Made by a program: the position numbers and the translations under genes. This document shows positions 28,723 to 36,266 of a DNA stretch of 64,000 bases, piece after piece; the first letter of the stretch is position 1, and the number at the start of each line of letters is the position of its first letter. Source of the stretch: Amycolatopsis rubida (GTDB lineage Bacteria; Actinomycetota; Actinomycetes; Mycobacteriales; Pseudonocardiaceae); the NCBI RefSeq assembly GCF_900115345.1, contig NZ_FOWC01000001.1:558001-622000 (forward strand), written 5' to 3'. Below the pieces are notes generated by a model, which searched no databases, was not told the origin of the DNA, and saw nothing but the letters and a program-made list of their open reading frames with translations.

Positions 28723-29859
28723 GGGGACAGCAAGCGCGGCTAGGACGGCTCCGATGAGGCTGACCCAGGCGAGGGCAGTGCCTTGGGTAAGCGCGGCTGC
28801 CGCCAGAACGGGAGTGGCACTGATCCCCAACTGGAAAGCCGAAACCGTGGTCGCCCCGGCGAGTGCCGGAGCGTCGGCGGCGATGGCGAAGACCCGGCCG
28901 TAGATCGCGGGATTCAGCACGAAAGCCGCTACTCCGAGCAGGAACACCGTGGGAAGCATCGCCCACGTGTGGTGGATCGCGATGATCATGACGACCGAAA
29001 GAACCGCGATCGCCACAGCTCCGGAGAGGAGCGCGGGGTGGGGTCGCCGGTCGGAGATGCGTCCGCCGACGGACAGGCCGACGAAAGCGCCGATACCGAA
29101 AAGGGCGAGGACCGCGGGGATCCAGACCGTGGGGACGCCGGTGATCTCGGCGAGCATGGCGGAGAGGTAGTTGAACGTGATCATGTACGCCGCTGTCGTG
29201 AGGATCGTGATCCCGTAAATGCCCCAGAGCCGCGGTTTGCCGATCGTGGCCAGCTCTCCCGCCACGCTTGGCCGAGCCGCCGGCCGGGTCGCCGCGGGGA
29301 TCCCGAGCGAACCGGCGAAGACCGCGGCGAGCGTCAGTGCGACCACGGCCCAGAATCCGCTGCGCCACTGGGTGAAATGGCTGAGCAACGTGCCTGCCGG
29401 TCCGCCGGCGACCATGGCCACGCTCAGGCCGCTGACCACGACCCCGGAGGCGCGGGCGTTGCGGTCCGGGGTGACGAGGCTGATCGCGGTCACCGACGCG
29501 ACGGCGAAGAAACCGGCGTAGGCCACGCCCGAGACGACCCGGCTCACCAGCAAGACCGGGTAGTCGCCCAGCAGCCCGGCGGCGACGCTGGCGGCGAACA
29601 CTCCTTGAGTGGCCATCAGTGCGGTGCGGCGGGGCCAGCGCAGGCTGAGCACGGCGAACGGCGGCCCGCCGATGACGACGCCGAGCGCGAACGCGGTGAT
29701 GAGAAAACCGGCGGAGGACAACGAAACCTGGAGATCGCCGGCCACCGCGGGCAGCACGCCCGCCAGGAGAAACTCCGCGCTGCCCATCGCGAACAGGCTG
29801 AAGGAGAGCAGATAGACGCCGACGGGCAGGCGTGCGGACGTTTCGATGGTCTTGCTCAT
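28693..29859 (-). CDS. MFS transporter (AraJ/sugar-efflux-like, DHA1)
   Basis: 388 residues with twelve membrane helices. The SFSLFAMGSAEFLLAGVLPAVAGDL opening and LSLRWPRRTALMATQGVF A-motif are typical of the AraJ/chloramphenicol-resistance group of DHA1 exporters. The ATG at 29859 follows GGAGG with a 10-base gap. It is divergent from an XRE-cupin regulator, with a 32-bp palindrome between, so it is the probable regulated target. Substrate unknown. Confidence 0.88.
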   Translation of the reverse strand: MSKTIETSARLPVGVYLLSFSLFAMGSAEFLLAGVLPAVAGDLQVSLSSAGFLITAFALGVVIGGPPFAVLSLRWPRRTALMATQGVFAASVAAGLLGDYPVLLVSRVVSGVAYAGFFAVASVTAISLVTPDRNARASGVVVSGLSVAMVAGGPAGTLLSHFTQWRSGFWAVVALTLAAVFAGSLGIPAATRPAARPSVAGELATIGKPRLWGIYGITILTTAAYMITFNYLSAMLAEITGVPTVWIPAVLALFGIGAFVGLSVGGRISDRRPHPALLSGAVAIAVLSVVMIIAIHHTWAMLPTVFLLGVAAFVLNPAIYGRVFAIAADAPALAGATTVSAFQLGISATPVLAAAALTQGTALAWVSLIGAVLAALAVPLIVLDRTLS

Positions 29860-29897
29860 CAAACAAGCACCTCCGCGACCAGGATCGGAAGCCACCA

Positions 29898-29929
29898 CCG
29901 GAAGCGGCAAGAAACGTTGCCGTTTCCGG
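29898..29929. promoter_or_regulatory. 32-bp palindromic operator between MFS and XRE-cupin genes
   Basis: The left arm is CCGGAAGCGGCAA (29898-29910) and the right arm TTGCCGTTTCCGG (29917-29929). They match at 12 of 13 positions around a 6-bp centre. It lies 24 bp upstream of the XRE-cupin gene and 39 bp from the MFS gene. It is a probable binding site of the XRE-cupin protein. Confidence 0.7.
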
Positions 29930-29952
29930 GACGCATTGGTTGACTGCGCCGC

Positions 29953-30531
29953 ATGAGCGACCACCCCACCGTCGACAGCGTGCTCGAACAGATCGCGCCC
30001 CGGCTGCGGCAGGCGCGGGACAACCAGGGCGTCAGCCTGGCCGACCTCGCACGAGCCACCGGCATCTCGACGAGCACGTTGTCCCGGCTGGAATCCGGGC
30101 AGCGCAAGCCGAGCCTCGAACTGCTGTTGCCGATCACCGCGGCGCTGGGCGTACCGTTCGACGAGATCGTCGCCGCGCCTCGGATCGTCGACCCGCGCGT
30201 GCCCCAGCAACCGGCCAAGAAGGACGGGCGCGTGCTGATCGCGTTGTCCCGGCACCAGGGCGAAATCCGCGCCTACAAACAACTCATCCCGGCGCACGAC
30301 GAAGAGCCCCACCTGCGTACCCACGACGGACACGAATGGCTCTACGTTCTCCGCGGACGCCTACGCGTACGCCTGAGCGAGCACGACTTCATCATGGGAC
30401 ACGGCGAAGCGGCCGAGTTCGACTGCCACATCCCGCATTGGTTCGGTGCCGCGGGCAAGGGCGACGTCGAAATCCTCAGCCTCTTCAGCAAGTCCGGCGA
30501 ACGCATCCACCTGCGCACCGGCCGCCGCTAG
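29953..30531 (+). CDS. XRE family regulator with C-terminal cupin domain
   Basis: 192 residues. The helix-turn-helix (about 15-70) reads LRQARDNQGVSLADLARATGISTSTLSRLESGQRKPSLELLLPI. The cupin sensor (about 110-185) has HLRTHDGHEWLYVLRGRLRVRL and AEFDCHIPHWFGA. Such proteins bind a small metabolite in the cupin and control an adjacent transporter, here the divergent MFS exporter. Its stop overlaps that of the convergent TetR gene. Confidence 0.9.
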   Translation: MSDHPTVDSVLEQIAPRLRQARDNQGVSLADLARATGISTSTLSRLESGQRKPSLELLLPITAALGVPFDEIVAAPRIVDPRVPQQPAKKDGRVLIALSRHQGEIRAYKQLIPAHDEEPHLRTHDGHEWLYVLRGRLRVRLSEHDFIMGHGEAAEFDCHIPHWFGAAGKGDVEILSLFSKSGERIHLRTGRR

Positions 30532-31073
30532 ACCTTGCGCAGACCGTCCAGCAGTACGCGCACCAGGTGTCGACTGTCCGGCGTAAAGCGCTCCACCGCG
30601 AGCGCGCCGACGATGAGCGCGCGAAGGTCTTCGCCGTCGATGTCCGTGCGTACAGCGCCTGCGGCTTGCGCGCGTTCCAGAAGCGCAGTGAGGTTCACGC
30701 GAAACCGCTCCGCTGCTTCGGCCTTGTACGCAGAACCGCTTGTCTCACCGAGCGCTTCGCAGATCGCACGGTTACGCGACGCCTGCTCGATGACGCGCGT
30801 GAAGTAGTCGTAGAACGCTTCGCCTGGCTCGTCGGAGTCGATCAACTCCTGTGCCTCGACGCCGTACTGCTCCAGCCGCTCCACGACGACGGCCTGGAAC
30901 AGTGCTTCCTTGCTGGGGAAGTGCCGGTAGACAGTGCCCGCGCCTACGCCAGCCAATCGCGCGATGTCGTCGAGGGGCACCGAGAGCCCGTCGACGGCGA
31001 ACGCTGCTTCGGCGGCAGCCAGCACACGGGCGCGGTTCCGGCGCGCGTCCGCGCGGAGCGCAGGCTTCTCCAC
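30528..31073 (-). CDS. TetR family transcriptional regulator
   Basis: 181 residues. The helix-turn-helix covers about 10-58 (RARVLAAAEAAFAVDGLSV then GVGAGTVYRHFPSKEALF). The C-terminal domain resembles the SbtR/KstR-like group. The GTG at 31073 follows AGAGGAG with 7-base spacing. It is divergent from the double SnoaL-like gene, whose promoter contains a perfect CGGAGT-TGAT-ACTCCG palindrome between -35 and -10, so that gene is the probable target. Confidence 0.88.
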   Translation of the reverse strand: MEKPALRADARRNRARVLAAAEAAFAVDGLSVPLDDIARLAGVGAGTVYRHFPSKEALFQAVVVERLEQYGVEAQELIDSDEPGEAFYDYFTRVIEQASRNRAICEALGETSGSAYKAEAAERFRVNLTALLERAQAAGAVRTDIDGEDLRALIVGALAVERFTPDSRHLVRVLLDGLRKV

Positions 31074-31171
31074 CGGCTATCTCCTCTGATCTCAAAGTGG
31101 TGCGGTCGTCCGATTCTTCCTTGGAACGATCTCCGCCGCTTCTGACCGTGTCTCAGATCTCCAGGCCGTCG

Positions 31172-31201
31172 TTGACAACCGGAGTTGATACTCCGTATCT
31201 T
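31172..31201 (+). promoter_or_regulatory. promoter with embedded operator for the SnoaL-like gene
   Basis: TTGACA (31172-31177) and TATCTT (31196-31201) are separated by 18 bp. Inside the spacer is a perfect inverted repeat CGGAGT-TGAT-ACTCCG (31180-31195). A repressor bound there would block RNA polymerase; the divergent TetR protein is the obvious candidate. Confidence 0.65.
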
Positions 31202-31256
31202 CGGAAGCGGGTGCCCCGTTCCGATTATCCGCTGGTCTTCCCTCATGAGGTTTCTG

Positions 31257-32021
31257 ATGCCCCGCACCGTGTCCGAAGTAGCTGAGATCGTCGCGAACGC
31301 GCTGAGCGCCTTCGACGCCGCGTCGCTCGCCGATGTTCTCGCCGAGGACGCCGTCTACGAAATCCCGTTCACCGGCCACCGCTCGACCGGCCGGGACGCC
31401 GTACTGGCCACGCTCGGCGCGGGCAGCACCGTCGCGACCCGGATCGGCCTGGAGAAAGTCGAGGTCACGACCACGGAAACCGCGGCCGGGTTCGCTGTCG
31501 AGCTCGTCGCCGAGGGCCGCAACCCGCACACCGGGCACAGCTACCGGCTCCCGTCGTCCGCCGGACTGCTGACCGTGCGGAACGGCGAGGTCACCCGGTA
31601 CCGCGACTACCCGAACACCGGCGCGGCAACCGCACTGCGCGGGACGAAGGAGGTCTTCCAGCGCTTCCTCGACGCGGCCGTCGACAACCGCTGGGACGAT
31701 CTCGCCGACCTGTACTCCGACGACGTCGTGGTCGAAATCCCGTTCGCCCCGGCCGGAGTGCCGAAGGTGACGCGTGACCGGGAGGAGCTGCGCAAACGCT
31801 TTCACCAGGCCGGGGAGCGCCGCCGGATCACCAAGGCGGACCGGGTCGTGGTGCACGAGACCAGCGATCCGGAAGTGCTGGTAGCCGAATACGACCTGCA
31901 CGGGGAGTACGAAGGCAAGCCGTACGTGTCGACATACGTGATGGTGCTGACGGTGCGCGAGGGGCGGATCGCGCACTCCCGCGACTACTCCGGGGCACCG
32001 GTGTTTTCCGAGCCGGAATGA
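31257..32021 (+). CDS. tandem SnoaL/NTF2-like domain protein
   Basis: 254 residues made of two related NTF2-like domains (about 1-120 and 125-254). Each has the helix, then VLAEDAVYEIPF or LYSDDVVVEIPFAP, and a closing GEVTRYRDYPN or GRIAHSRDYSG strand. SnoaL-like proteins are small cyclases, isomerases or ligand binders; no specific reaction can be assigned. The ATG at 31257 follows GAGGTTTCTG. It is probably repressed by the divergent TetR. Confidence 0.85.
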   Translation: MPRTVSEVAEIVANALSAFDAASLADVLAEDAVYEIPFTGHRSTGRDAVLATLGAGSTVATRIGLEKVEVTTTETAAGFAVELVAEGRNPHTGHSYRLPSSAGLLTVRNGEVTRYRDYPNTGAATALRGTKEVFQRFLDAAVDNRWDDLADLYSDDVVVEIPFAPAGVPKVTRDREELRKRFHQAGERRRITKADRVVVHETSDPEVLVAEYDLHGEYEGKPYVSTYVMVLTVREGRIAHSRDYSGAPVFSEPE

Positions 32022-32025
32022 GCCG

Positions 32026-32814
32026 CTACTGAGTCGCGGTCTGCGAAGCCGGGGGCGCGAACAGGTGCTCCACCGTCGCCACCGTCCAGTCCCACACCCC
32101 CGGCACCAGCAAGATCCCCACCAGCACGAACACCGGGAACACCAGCCGCGCCTCCACCTTCTTCCCGGTGTGCAGCCGCAGCGGCTTCGGCGGGCGGAGT
32201 TCGTACCAGGTCTCCCCCGCGATCGGCAGCGGGAACAGGAACGGGCAGCCCGACTCGGTCAGCGAATCGCCGAGGCAGTGCACGAAACAGCCGGCGGCGA
32301 CAGCGACGCCGAGCCAGCCGGAGATGTCCGCCAGCTGGGCTACTCGGTCGTCCGGCGCGGTGAAGTACCACCAGACCACCGCGCCGCCATACGGCAGCAG
32401 CAGCCAGTCGCCCAGTGCCGCGACCGCGAGCAGCAAGCCGAACAGCAGCACGCCCAGCACGGCCCAAGCCCCACCGGCGGTACAGCCGGCGGAGGTAGCC
32501 GCGCCGAGGGCGACGGCGAACAAGAGGGTGTGGGAGAGGTGCCGGTGCGTGCCGGTCACCTTCTCGTCGCGTGGGCCCTTCGTCAGGGCGTATACAGCCG
32601 CGGACACCCGGCGCAGCAGCCACGACAGCGCCCCGGTCAGCCAGCCGAACAGGCGGGTCGCGCTGGCGCTGGGATGGTCCAGGTCCGGCAGCAGCGCGAA
32701 TCCGGCCGTGGTGGCCGCGAAGACCACCGCCTGGTGCACCGAGCCGACGCCGACCGCGGGCGCGAGGGCGAGCCCCGCGCACCAGCCGGTCAGGGCGTGC
32801 GTGCGCCCCATCAT
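32026..32814 (-). CDS. DUF457 (YdjM-like) membrane-bound metal-dependent hydrolase
   Basis: 262 residues with about six membrane segments. The family motifs are MGRTHALTGWCAGLAL at the N-terminus, LLPDLDHPSA, GTHRHLSHTLLFAVALG and FVHCLGDSLTESGC, whose His and Asp residues probably bind metal. Related to E. coli YdjM. The ATG at 32814 is preferred because it opens on the conserved MGRTHxxTG motif and follows GGGGGA; a longer frame to 32883 lacks support. Substrate unknown. It is convergent with the SnoaL-like gene (4-bp gap). Confidence 0.85.
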   Translation of the reverse strand: MMGRTHALTGWCAGLALAPAVGVGSVHQAVVFAATTAGFALLPDLDHPSASATRLFGWLTGALSWLLRRVSAAVYALTKGPRDEKVTGTHRHLSHTLLFAVALGAATSAGCTAGGAWAVLGVLLFGLLLAVAALGDWLLLPYGGAVVWWYFTAPDDRVAQLADISGWLGVAVAAGCFVHCLGDSLTESGCPFLFPLPIAGETWYELRPPKPLRLHTGKKVEARLVFPVFVLVGILLVPGVWDWTVATVEHLFAPPASQTATQ

Positions 32815-32971
32815 GATGGTTATCCCCCAGGTCGCGGACCAGGTTACTAATCCGGCCACAAGCAGGCCGACCCCGCACGGCACGTAACCGTTGCTACGAA
32901 GCCATTAGGCCGTGACTGTGGTCGGATCAGTAACGATCGGCACAGTCAGTCCGCGCGACCGTATCGGGAGA

Positions 32972-33325
32972 TCAGGCCGGAGGTTCCTCCGACACGCTCA
33001 GGTGTTCGGCCACGCCGGTGAGCTCGATCACCCGGCTGACCGCCGGGCTCGGCACGACCTCGAGTTCGACGTCCTGCTCCCCGGCCTGCCGCTGGGCGTG
33101 CAGGACGACGTTCAGCGCCGATGAGTCGAAGAAGGTCACCCCGGTGAGGTCGGCCACCACGCGACGGGAATTCTTGTCCGCGATCAATCCGGCAAGAGCT
33201 TCCTGCAGCTGCGGGCTGGTGAGCAGATCGAGCTCACCCGTGACCACCACCCTCGGCTCGGCGGCCGCGGTGTCCAGCGTGATGCCGAATCCGGGCGGAG
33301 TGGCGTTCTGGTCGGCTGCGGGCAT
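32972..33325 (-). CDS. STAS domain anti-sigma factor antagonist (RsbV-like)
   Basis: 117 residues. The STAS fold is recognised by VVVTGELDLLTSPQLQEALAGLI and the phosphorylation loop DLTGVTFFDSSALNVV, where one of the two serines would be the kinase target. In partner switching the unphosphorylated form binds the anti-sigma factor and frees sigma. GAGGAGAAACTGC precedes the ATG. The RsbW-like kinase and SigF-like factor nearby (34000-35189) are the natural partners. Upstream is GGTTG-N15-GGGACC, similar in layout to the sigma-type promoters at 33890-33946. Confidence 0.88.
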   Translation of the reverse strand: MPAADQNATPPGFGITLDTAAAEPRVVVTGELDLLTSPQLQEALAGLIADKNSRRVVADLTGVTFFDSSALNVVLHAQRQAGEQDVELEVVPSPAVSRVIELTGVAEHLSVSEEPPA

Positions 33326-33544
33326 GCAGTTTCTCCTCGTCAGGCGCTGCTCCTGCGCCGGTACGCGCCTGTAGTCTCAAGCGGCAACCGTGTCACGGTC
33401 CCAAGCATCTGGAGACTCAACCCTAACCCAGTGGGTGACTGAGTCCGCGTCGGCACACGGCTACGCCTTGGCGCGCGGGCGACGGCGGACACACAGCACC
33501 CCGCGCACCGCAGGTGGGCGCGCGGGTCGCGGGGGCCAGTCAGC

Positions 33545-33850
33545 TCAGGCGGACACTGTCTTGCGCTTCGCGCGCCGTTCGCGCATGAACAGCTCGCGGC
33601 GCTCGATCTCGCCGAGCCCGCCCCAGATCCCGTACGGCTCTTCGACGGTCATCGCGTGCTTGCGGCACTGGGCCAGCACCGGGCAGGTGTGGCAGATCGC
33701 CTTGGCACGGGACTCGCGGCGCTCGCGCGCGGAGCCTCGCTCATTGTCGGTATGAAAGAACAGGCTGCTGTCCGCGCCGCGGCACGAGCCTTGAAGCTGC
33801 CACTCCCACTCCTCGGCCACCACGTTCGGCAGTCGGCTCACGTCAGCCAT
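33545..33850 (-). CDS. WhiB family iron-sulfur regulator
   Basis: 101 residues. The four cluster cysteines are in GSCRGADSSLFF, AICHTCPVLAQCRKHA (C-x2-C-x5-C), followed by GIWGGLGEIERRE, the conserved WhiB turn, and a basic RRAKRKT tail for DNA binding. WhiB proteins hold a 4Fe-4S cluster and work with sigma factors. The promoter is of the same GTTTG-N15-GGGCAT type as that of the divergent RsbW-SigF operon, suggesting joint control. Confidence 0.92.
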   Translation of the reverse strand: MADVSRLPNVVAEEWEWQLQGSCRGADSSLFFHTDNERGSARERRESRAKAICHTCPVLAQCRKHAMTVEEPYGIWGGLGEIERRELFMRERRAKRKTVSA

Positions 33851-33889
33851 GTCGTCCCCACCTTTCCCGGGATCAGCGCTCGACCGCTA

Positions 33890-33916
33890 CATGCCCGCCG
33901 GTCGCGGCGGTCAAAC
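33890..33916 (-). promoter_or_regulatory. alternative-sigma promoter of whiB-like gene
   Basis: Reading leftward, GTTTG (33916-33912), a 15-bp spacer and GGGCAT (33896-33891) fit the SigB/SigF-type consensus of actinomycetes (G-TT, 14-16 bp, GGGTA-like). It shares the central palindrome CAAACCCGGGTTTG (33912-33925) with an identical promoter facing right. The predicted leader of the WhiB mRNA would be about 30-35 nt. Confidence 0.65.
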
Positions 33917-33920
33917 CCGG

Positions 33921-33946
33921 GTTTGGTTTGCTCACCCCCCGGGCAT
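33921..33946 (+). promoter_or_regulatory. alternative-sigma promoter of the RsbW-SigF operon
   Basis: GTTTG (33921-33925), a 15-bp spacer and GGGCAT (33941-33946) repeat exactly the layout of the leftward promoter. The element lies about 50 bp upstream of the RsbW-like start. If recognised by the SigF-like factor encoded downstream, the operon is autoregulated. Confidence 0.65.
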
Positions 33947-33999
33947 GTGGCAGATCGGGCACGAAAGACTGGCGTGGGACGCCGGAGAGAGGACAGCAC

Positions 34000-34416
34000 G
34001 TGGAGGAGAACGCCCCGCTTGAGCGCGAGGACGCACAGCTCATCGAGGTGCGGACGGCGGCTATCCCGCACGTGGTGCCCACCCTGCGCACCATCGTGGC
34101 CGACATCGCCATGCGCCAGGACTTCGACCTGGACGCGGTGGAGGACCTGCGGATGGCCGTGGACGAGGCCTGTTCGATGCTGCTGCCCTCGGCCGCCGAC
34201 GGCAAACTGACCTGTGTGTTCTCCTGGCTGGAAGGCCGGATCGAGGTCACGGTGTCGGTCGTCTCCGACCGCGCCGAGCACGGCGACGAGACCGGCCTGT
34301 CCTGGCAGCTGCTGACCGCGCTCGCTACCTCCGCGCGACGCACCGTGACCCCGGCCAACGGCCGGTATCTCTCCCGGGTGCAACTGGTCCGGGAGAGTGA
34401 GGCGGCCAGCTCGTGA
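34000..34416 (+). CDS. RsbW-like anti-sigma factor (HATPase kinase)
   Basis: 138 residues. The GHKL ATPase fold shows VEDLRMAVDEACSMLL as the N-box, though the usual Asn in DEACSN is replaced, and a degenerate G-box in EHGDETGLSWQLL. It should bind the SigF-like factor encoded next, and phosphorylate the STAS antagonist if still active. The GTG at 34000 follows GAGAGGACAGCAC. Its stop overlaps the sigma start (GTGA), which supports stoichiometric production. Confidence 0.85.
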   Translation: MEENAPLEREDAQLIEVRTAAIPHVVPTLRTIVADIAMRQDFDLDAVEDLRMAVDEACSMLLPSAADGKLTCVFSWLEGRIEVTVSVVSDRAEHGDETGLSWQLLTALATSARRTVTPANGRYLSRVQLVRESEAASS

Positions 34417-35189
34417 CGATCCCCGCCGGCGGCGACAAGCCCACCGACGTGGCAGCACTGTTCCACGAGCTCACGCAGCTGCCCGAGCACGCGCCCCGCC
34501 GCGACGAGATCCGGGACCGGCTGGTGCGCGAGCATCTCGAACTGGCACGCAACCTCGCCCGGAAGTTCCGCAACCGCGACGAGGCGATGGACGACCTCGT
34601 GCAGATCGCGACCGTCGGCCTGATCCACGCGGTGGACCGTTACGACCCCACACAGGGCACGGACTTCCTGGCCTTCGCGGTGCCGACGATCTCCGGCGAA
34701 CTGCGCCACCACTTCCGGGACAACAGCTGGTCGGTCCGGGTGCCGAGGCGGCTCAAGGAACTCAACGCCACGATCTCGGCCGCCCGCGAAGAACTGACCG
34801 TGCGGCTCTCGCGCGCGCCGAAGCCCAGTGAGATCGCGCGTCATCTCGGCGTGCCGATCGAGGACGTCTACGAGGGCCTGCGGGCCGGTCAAGGCCGTTA
34901 CGGAGCCTCGCTGGACAACCTGCTGGAGAACTCCGCGCACACGCGCTTCGGCGCGCCGGACGCGAACCTCGGCCAGGCGGAACTGCGCGAGGCGCTGCGG
35001 CCGATGCTGGACAGTTTGCCCGAGCGCGAGCGCAAGATCGTGGCGTTGCGTTTCGGGTCCGGGATGAGCCAGTCAGACATCGCGCGCCGCGTCGGGGTTT
35101 CCCAGATGCAGGTGTCGCGGCTGCTCGCGGCGACGCTGAAAAAACTCCGGACCGGACTGGCCGAGACTGACATCACCGAGGGCACCTGA
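34413..35189 (+). CDS. SigB/SigF-type RNA polymerase sigma factor
   Basis: 258 residues with regions 2 (ARKFRNRDEAMDDLVQIATVGLIHAVDRYDP), 3 (RVPRRLKELNATISAA) and 4 (LPERERKIVALRFGSGMSQSDIARRVGVSQMQVSRLL). Region 1 is missing, as in the SigF group of stress and sporulation sigma factors. GTG start overlaps the anti-sigma stop. The RsbW-like partner, STAS antagonist and WhiB protein surround it. Confidence 0.93.
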   Translation: MTIPAGGDKPTDVAALFHELTQLPEHAPRRDEIRDRLVREHLELARNLARKFRNRDEAMDDLVQIATVGLIHAVDRYDPTQGTDFLAFAVPTISGELRHHFRDNSWSVRVPRRLKELNATISAAREELTVRLSRAPKPSEIARHLGVPIEDVYEGLRAGQGRYGASLDNLLENSAHTRFGAPDANLGQAELREALRPMLDSLPERERKIVALRFGSGMSQSDIARRVGVSQMQVSRLLAATLKKLRTGLAETDITEGT

Positions 35190-35213
35190 TTCGCCTTCGG
35201 CCGAGTTGGGTAA
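35188..35213 (+). promoter_or_regulatory. SigF-type promoter upstream of second HATPase gene
   Basis: GATTC (35188-35192), a 15-bp spacer and GGGTAA (35208-35213) fit the same consensus as the promoters at 33890-33946. It lies 40 bp upstream of the HATPase start at 35254, overlapping the end of the sigma gene. Confidence 0.5.
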
Positions 35214-35253
35214 ACACCACATGCGAGCACAGCGGCCGGGAGGTGCAGAAGCC

Positions 35254-35673
35254 ATGACGACGTCGAGGATGCCGACCAGGAGCACCGGGGCGACTGCCGC
35301 CACCGTGCTGCTGGAGCTTCCGGACGACGTCACCGCGCCCGCCATCGCGCGGGCCCAGGTTCGCGCCGCGCTCGCGCAGCTCGACGTTCCCGCCCAGCTG
35401 CGCGACGACGTGCTGCTGGCGACCTCCGAGCTGGTCACGAACGCCTTCGAGCACGGCGACCGGCCGGACCGGCTGGAACTGCGGCTGGAGAACGGCGAAC
35501 TGATGGTGCGGGTCTTCGACACGTCTGCCGCCATTCCGCAGCTGAAGGAACCGGTCGCCCCGTCCGCGGCGCGCAGCCGGGGACTTCAGCTGGTGCGCGC
35601 GTTGTCCCGCCGCTGGGGTTATGACCCGGCTGAGGGCGGGAAGTGCGTCTGGGCGGCGTTCGCCCTCAGCTGA
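35254..35673 (+). CDS. ATP-binding protein, HATPase_c_2 anti-sigma/regulatory type
   Basis: 139 residues. The N-box is LLATSELVTNAFEHG, the G1 region is VRVFDTSAAIP (DxS in place of DxGxG), and the last box is RGLQLVRALSRRWGYDP. This is the common Streptomyces-type stand-alone HATPase that can act as a second anti-sigma kinase. The ATG at 35254 follows GGGAGG at 11-base distance; an ATG at 35221 is an alternative. Its 3' end overlaps the convergent membrane protein gene by 55 bp. Confidence 0.85.
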   Translation: MTTSRMPTRSTGATAATVLLELPDDVTAPAIARAQVRAALAQLDVPAQLRDDVLLATSELVTNAFEHGDRPDRLELRLENGELMVRVFDTSAAIPQLKEPVAPSAARSRGLQLVRALSRRWGYDPAEGGKCVWAAFALS

Positions 35674-36143
35674 CGACGTCGGCCCACCACGAGCCCGGCC
35701 GCGCCGAGCACCCCTGCTCCGACCCCGAGCCAGCCCACGATCATCCGCGGTCGTTCAGCGATCGAGCAGGCTTCCGCTCCGCGCGACTCCGCGGCCAGCT
35801 TGCTGTCCGGGGAGTTGAGCGCCGTGCCGCAGCCGATTCGGTAACTTGTACCGGTCCTGGGCGGGTTGCCTTCGCCGAACATATTCGCGGGCAGCAGCAA
35901 CGCCTGATCGCTTCGGGTGCCGTAGATCGTTCGGACATCGATGGGACGTTCGCCGCGGTCGAGGTAGTAGACAGTCGTCACCGGCAGCACAAAGAAGACG
36001 ATTCCGGTGACGAAGACCGCCGCGGCCGCGAGCCAGGCCACCAGCGTGAGCCGCTGAGCGGAACTGCGCCGCGGATAAAGCCGGTCAACGAACTCCTGAT
36101 CGCGCGGGTCGGGGGAGGCCGGGGGAACCGGGCCGTCAGCCAT
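35619..36143 (-). CDS. two-pass membrane protein of unknown function
   Basis: 174 residues. Membrane helices lie at about 35-57 and 137-157, with an external loop holding two cysteines (IGCGTALNS and GAEACSIAE) that may form a disulfide. The short acidic N-terminus starts MADGPVPPASPDPRDQEF. AGGAGGTACGACG precedes the ATG at 36143, strongly supporting it. The final 18 residues are encoded antisense to the HATPase gene. Function unknown. Confidence 0.7.
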   Translation of the reverse strand: MADGPVPPASPDPRDQEFVDRLYPRRSSAQRLTLVAWLAAAAVFVTGIVFFVLPVTTVYYLDRGERPIDVRTIYGTRSDQALLLPANMFGEGNPPRTGTSYRIGCGTALNSPDSKLAAESRGAEACSIAERPRMIVGWLGVGAGVLGAAGLVVGRRRQLRANAAQTHFPPSAGS

Positions 36144-36266
36144 CGTCGTACCTCCTGATCGAGTTGCCGAGGCGGCAGCGTAGTTCGGTGTGTCCGGGCC
36201 GCGTCCGAACTGGCATTGTTCCGCTCTATCCCGTTCGCCGCATTGCGGCTGCCTTACGCTCGCCGG

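Noticed and set aside
24535..32021. A secondary-metabolite biosynthetic cluster around the exporters and SnoaL-like gene.
   Set aside because: No PKS, NRPS, terpene or tailoring gene set is present; each exporter has its own local regulator.
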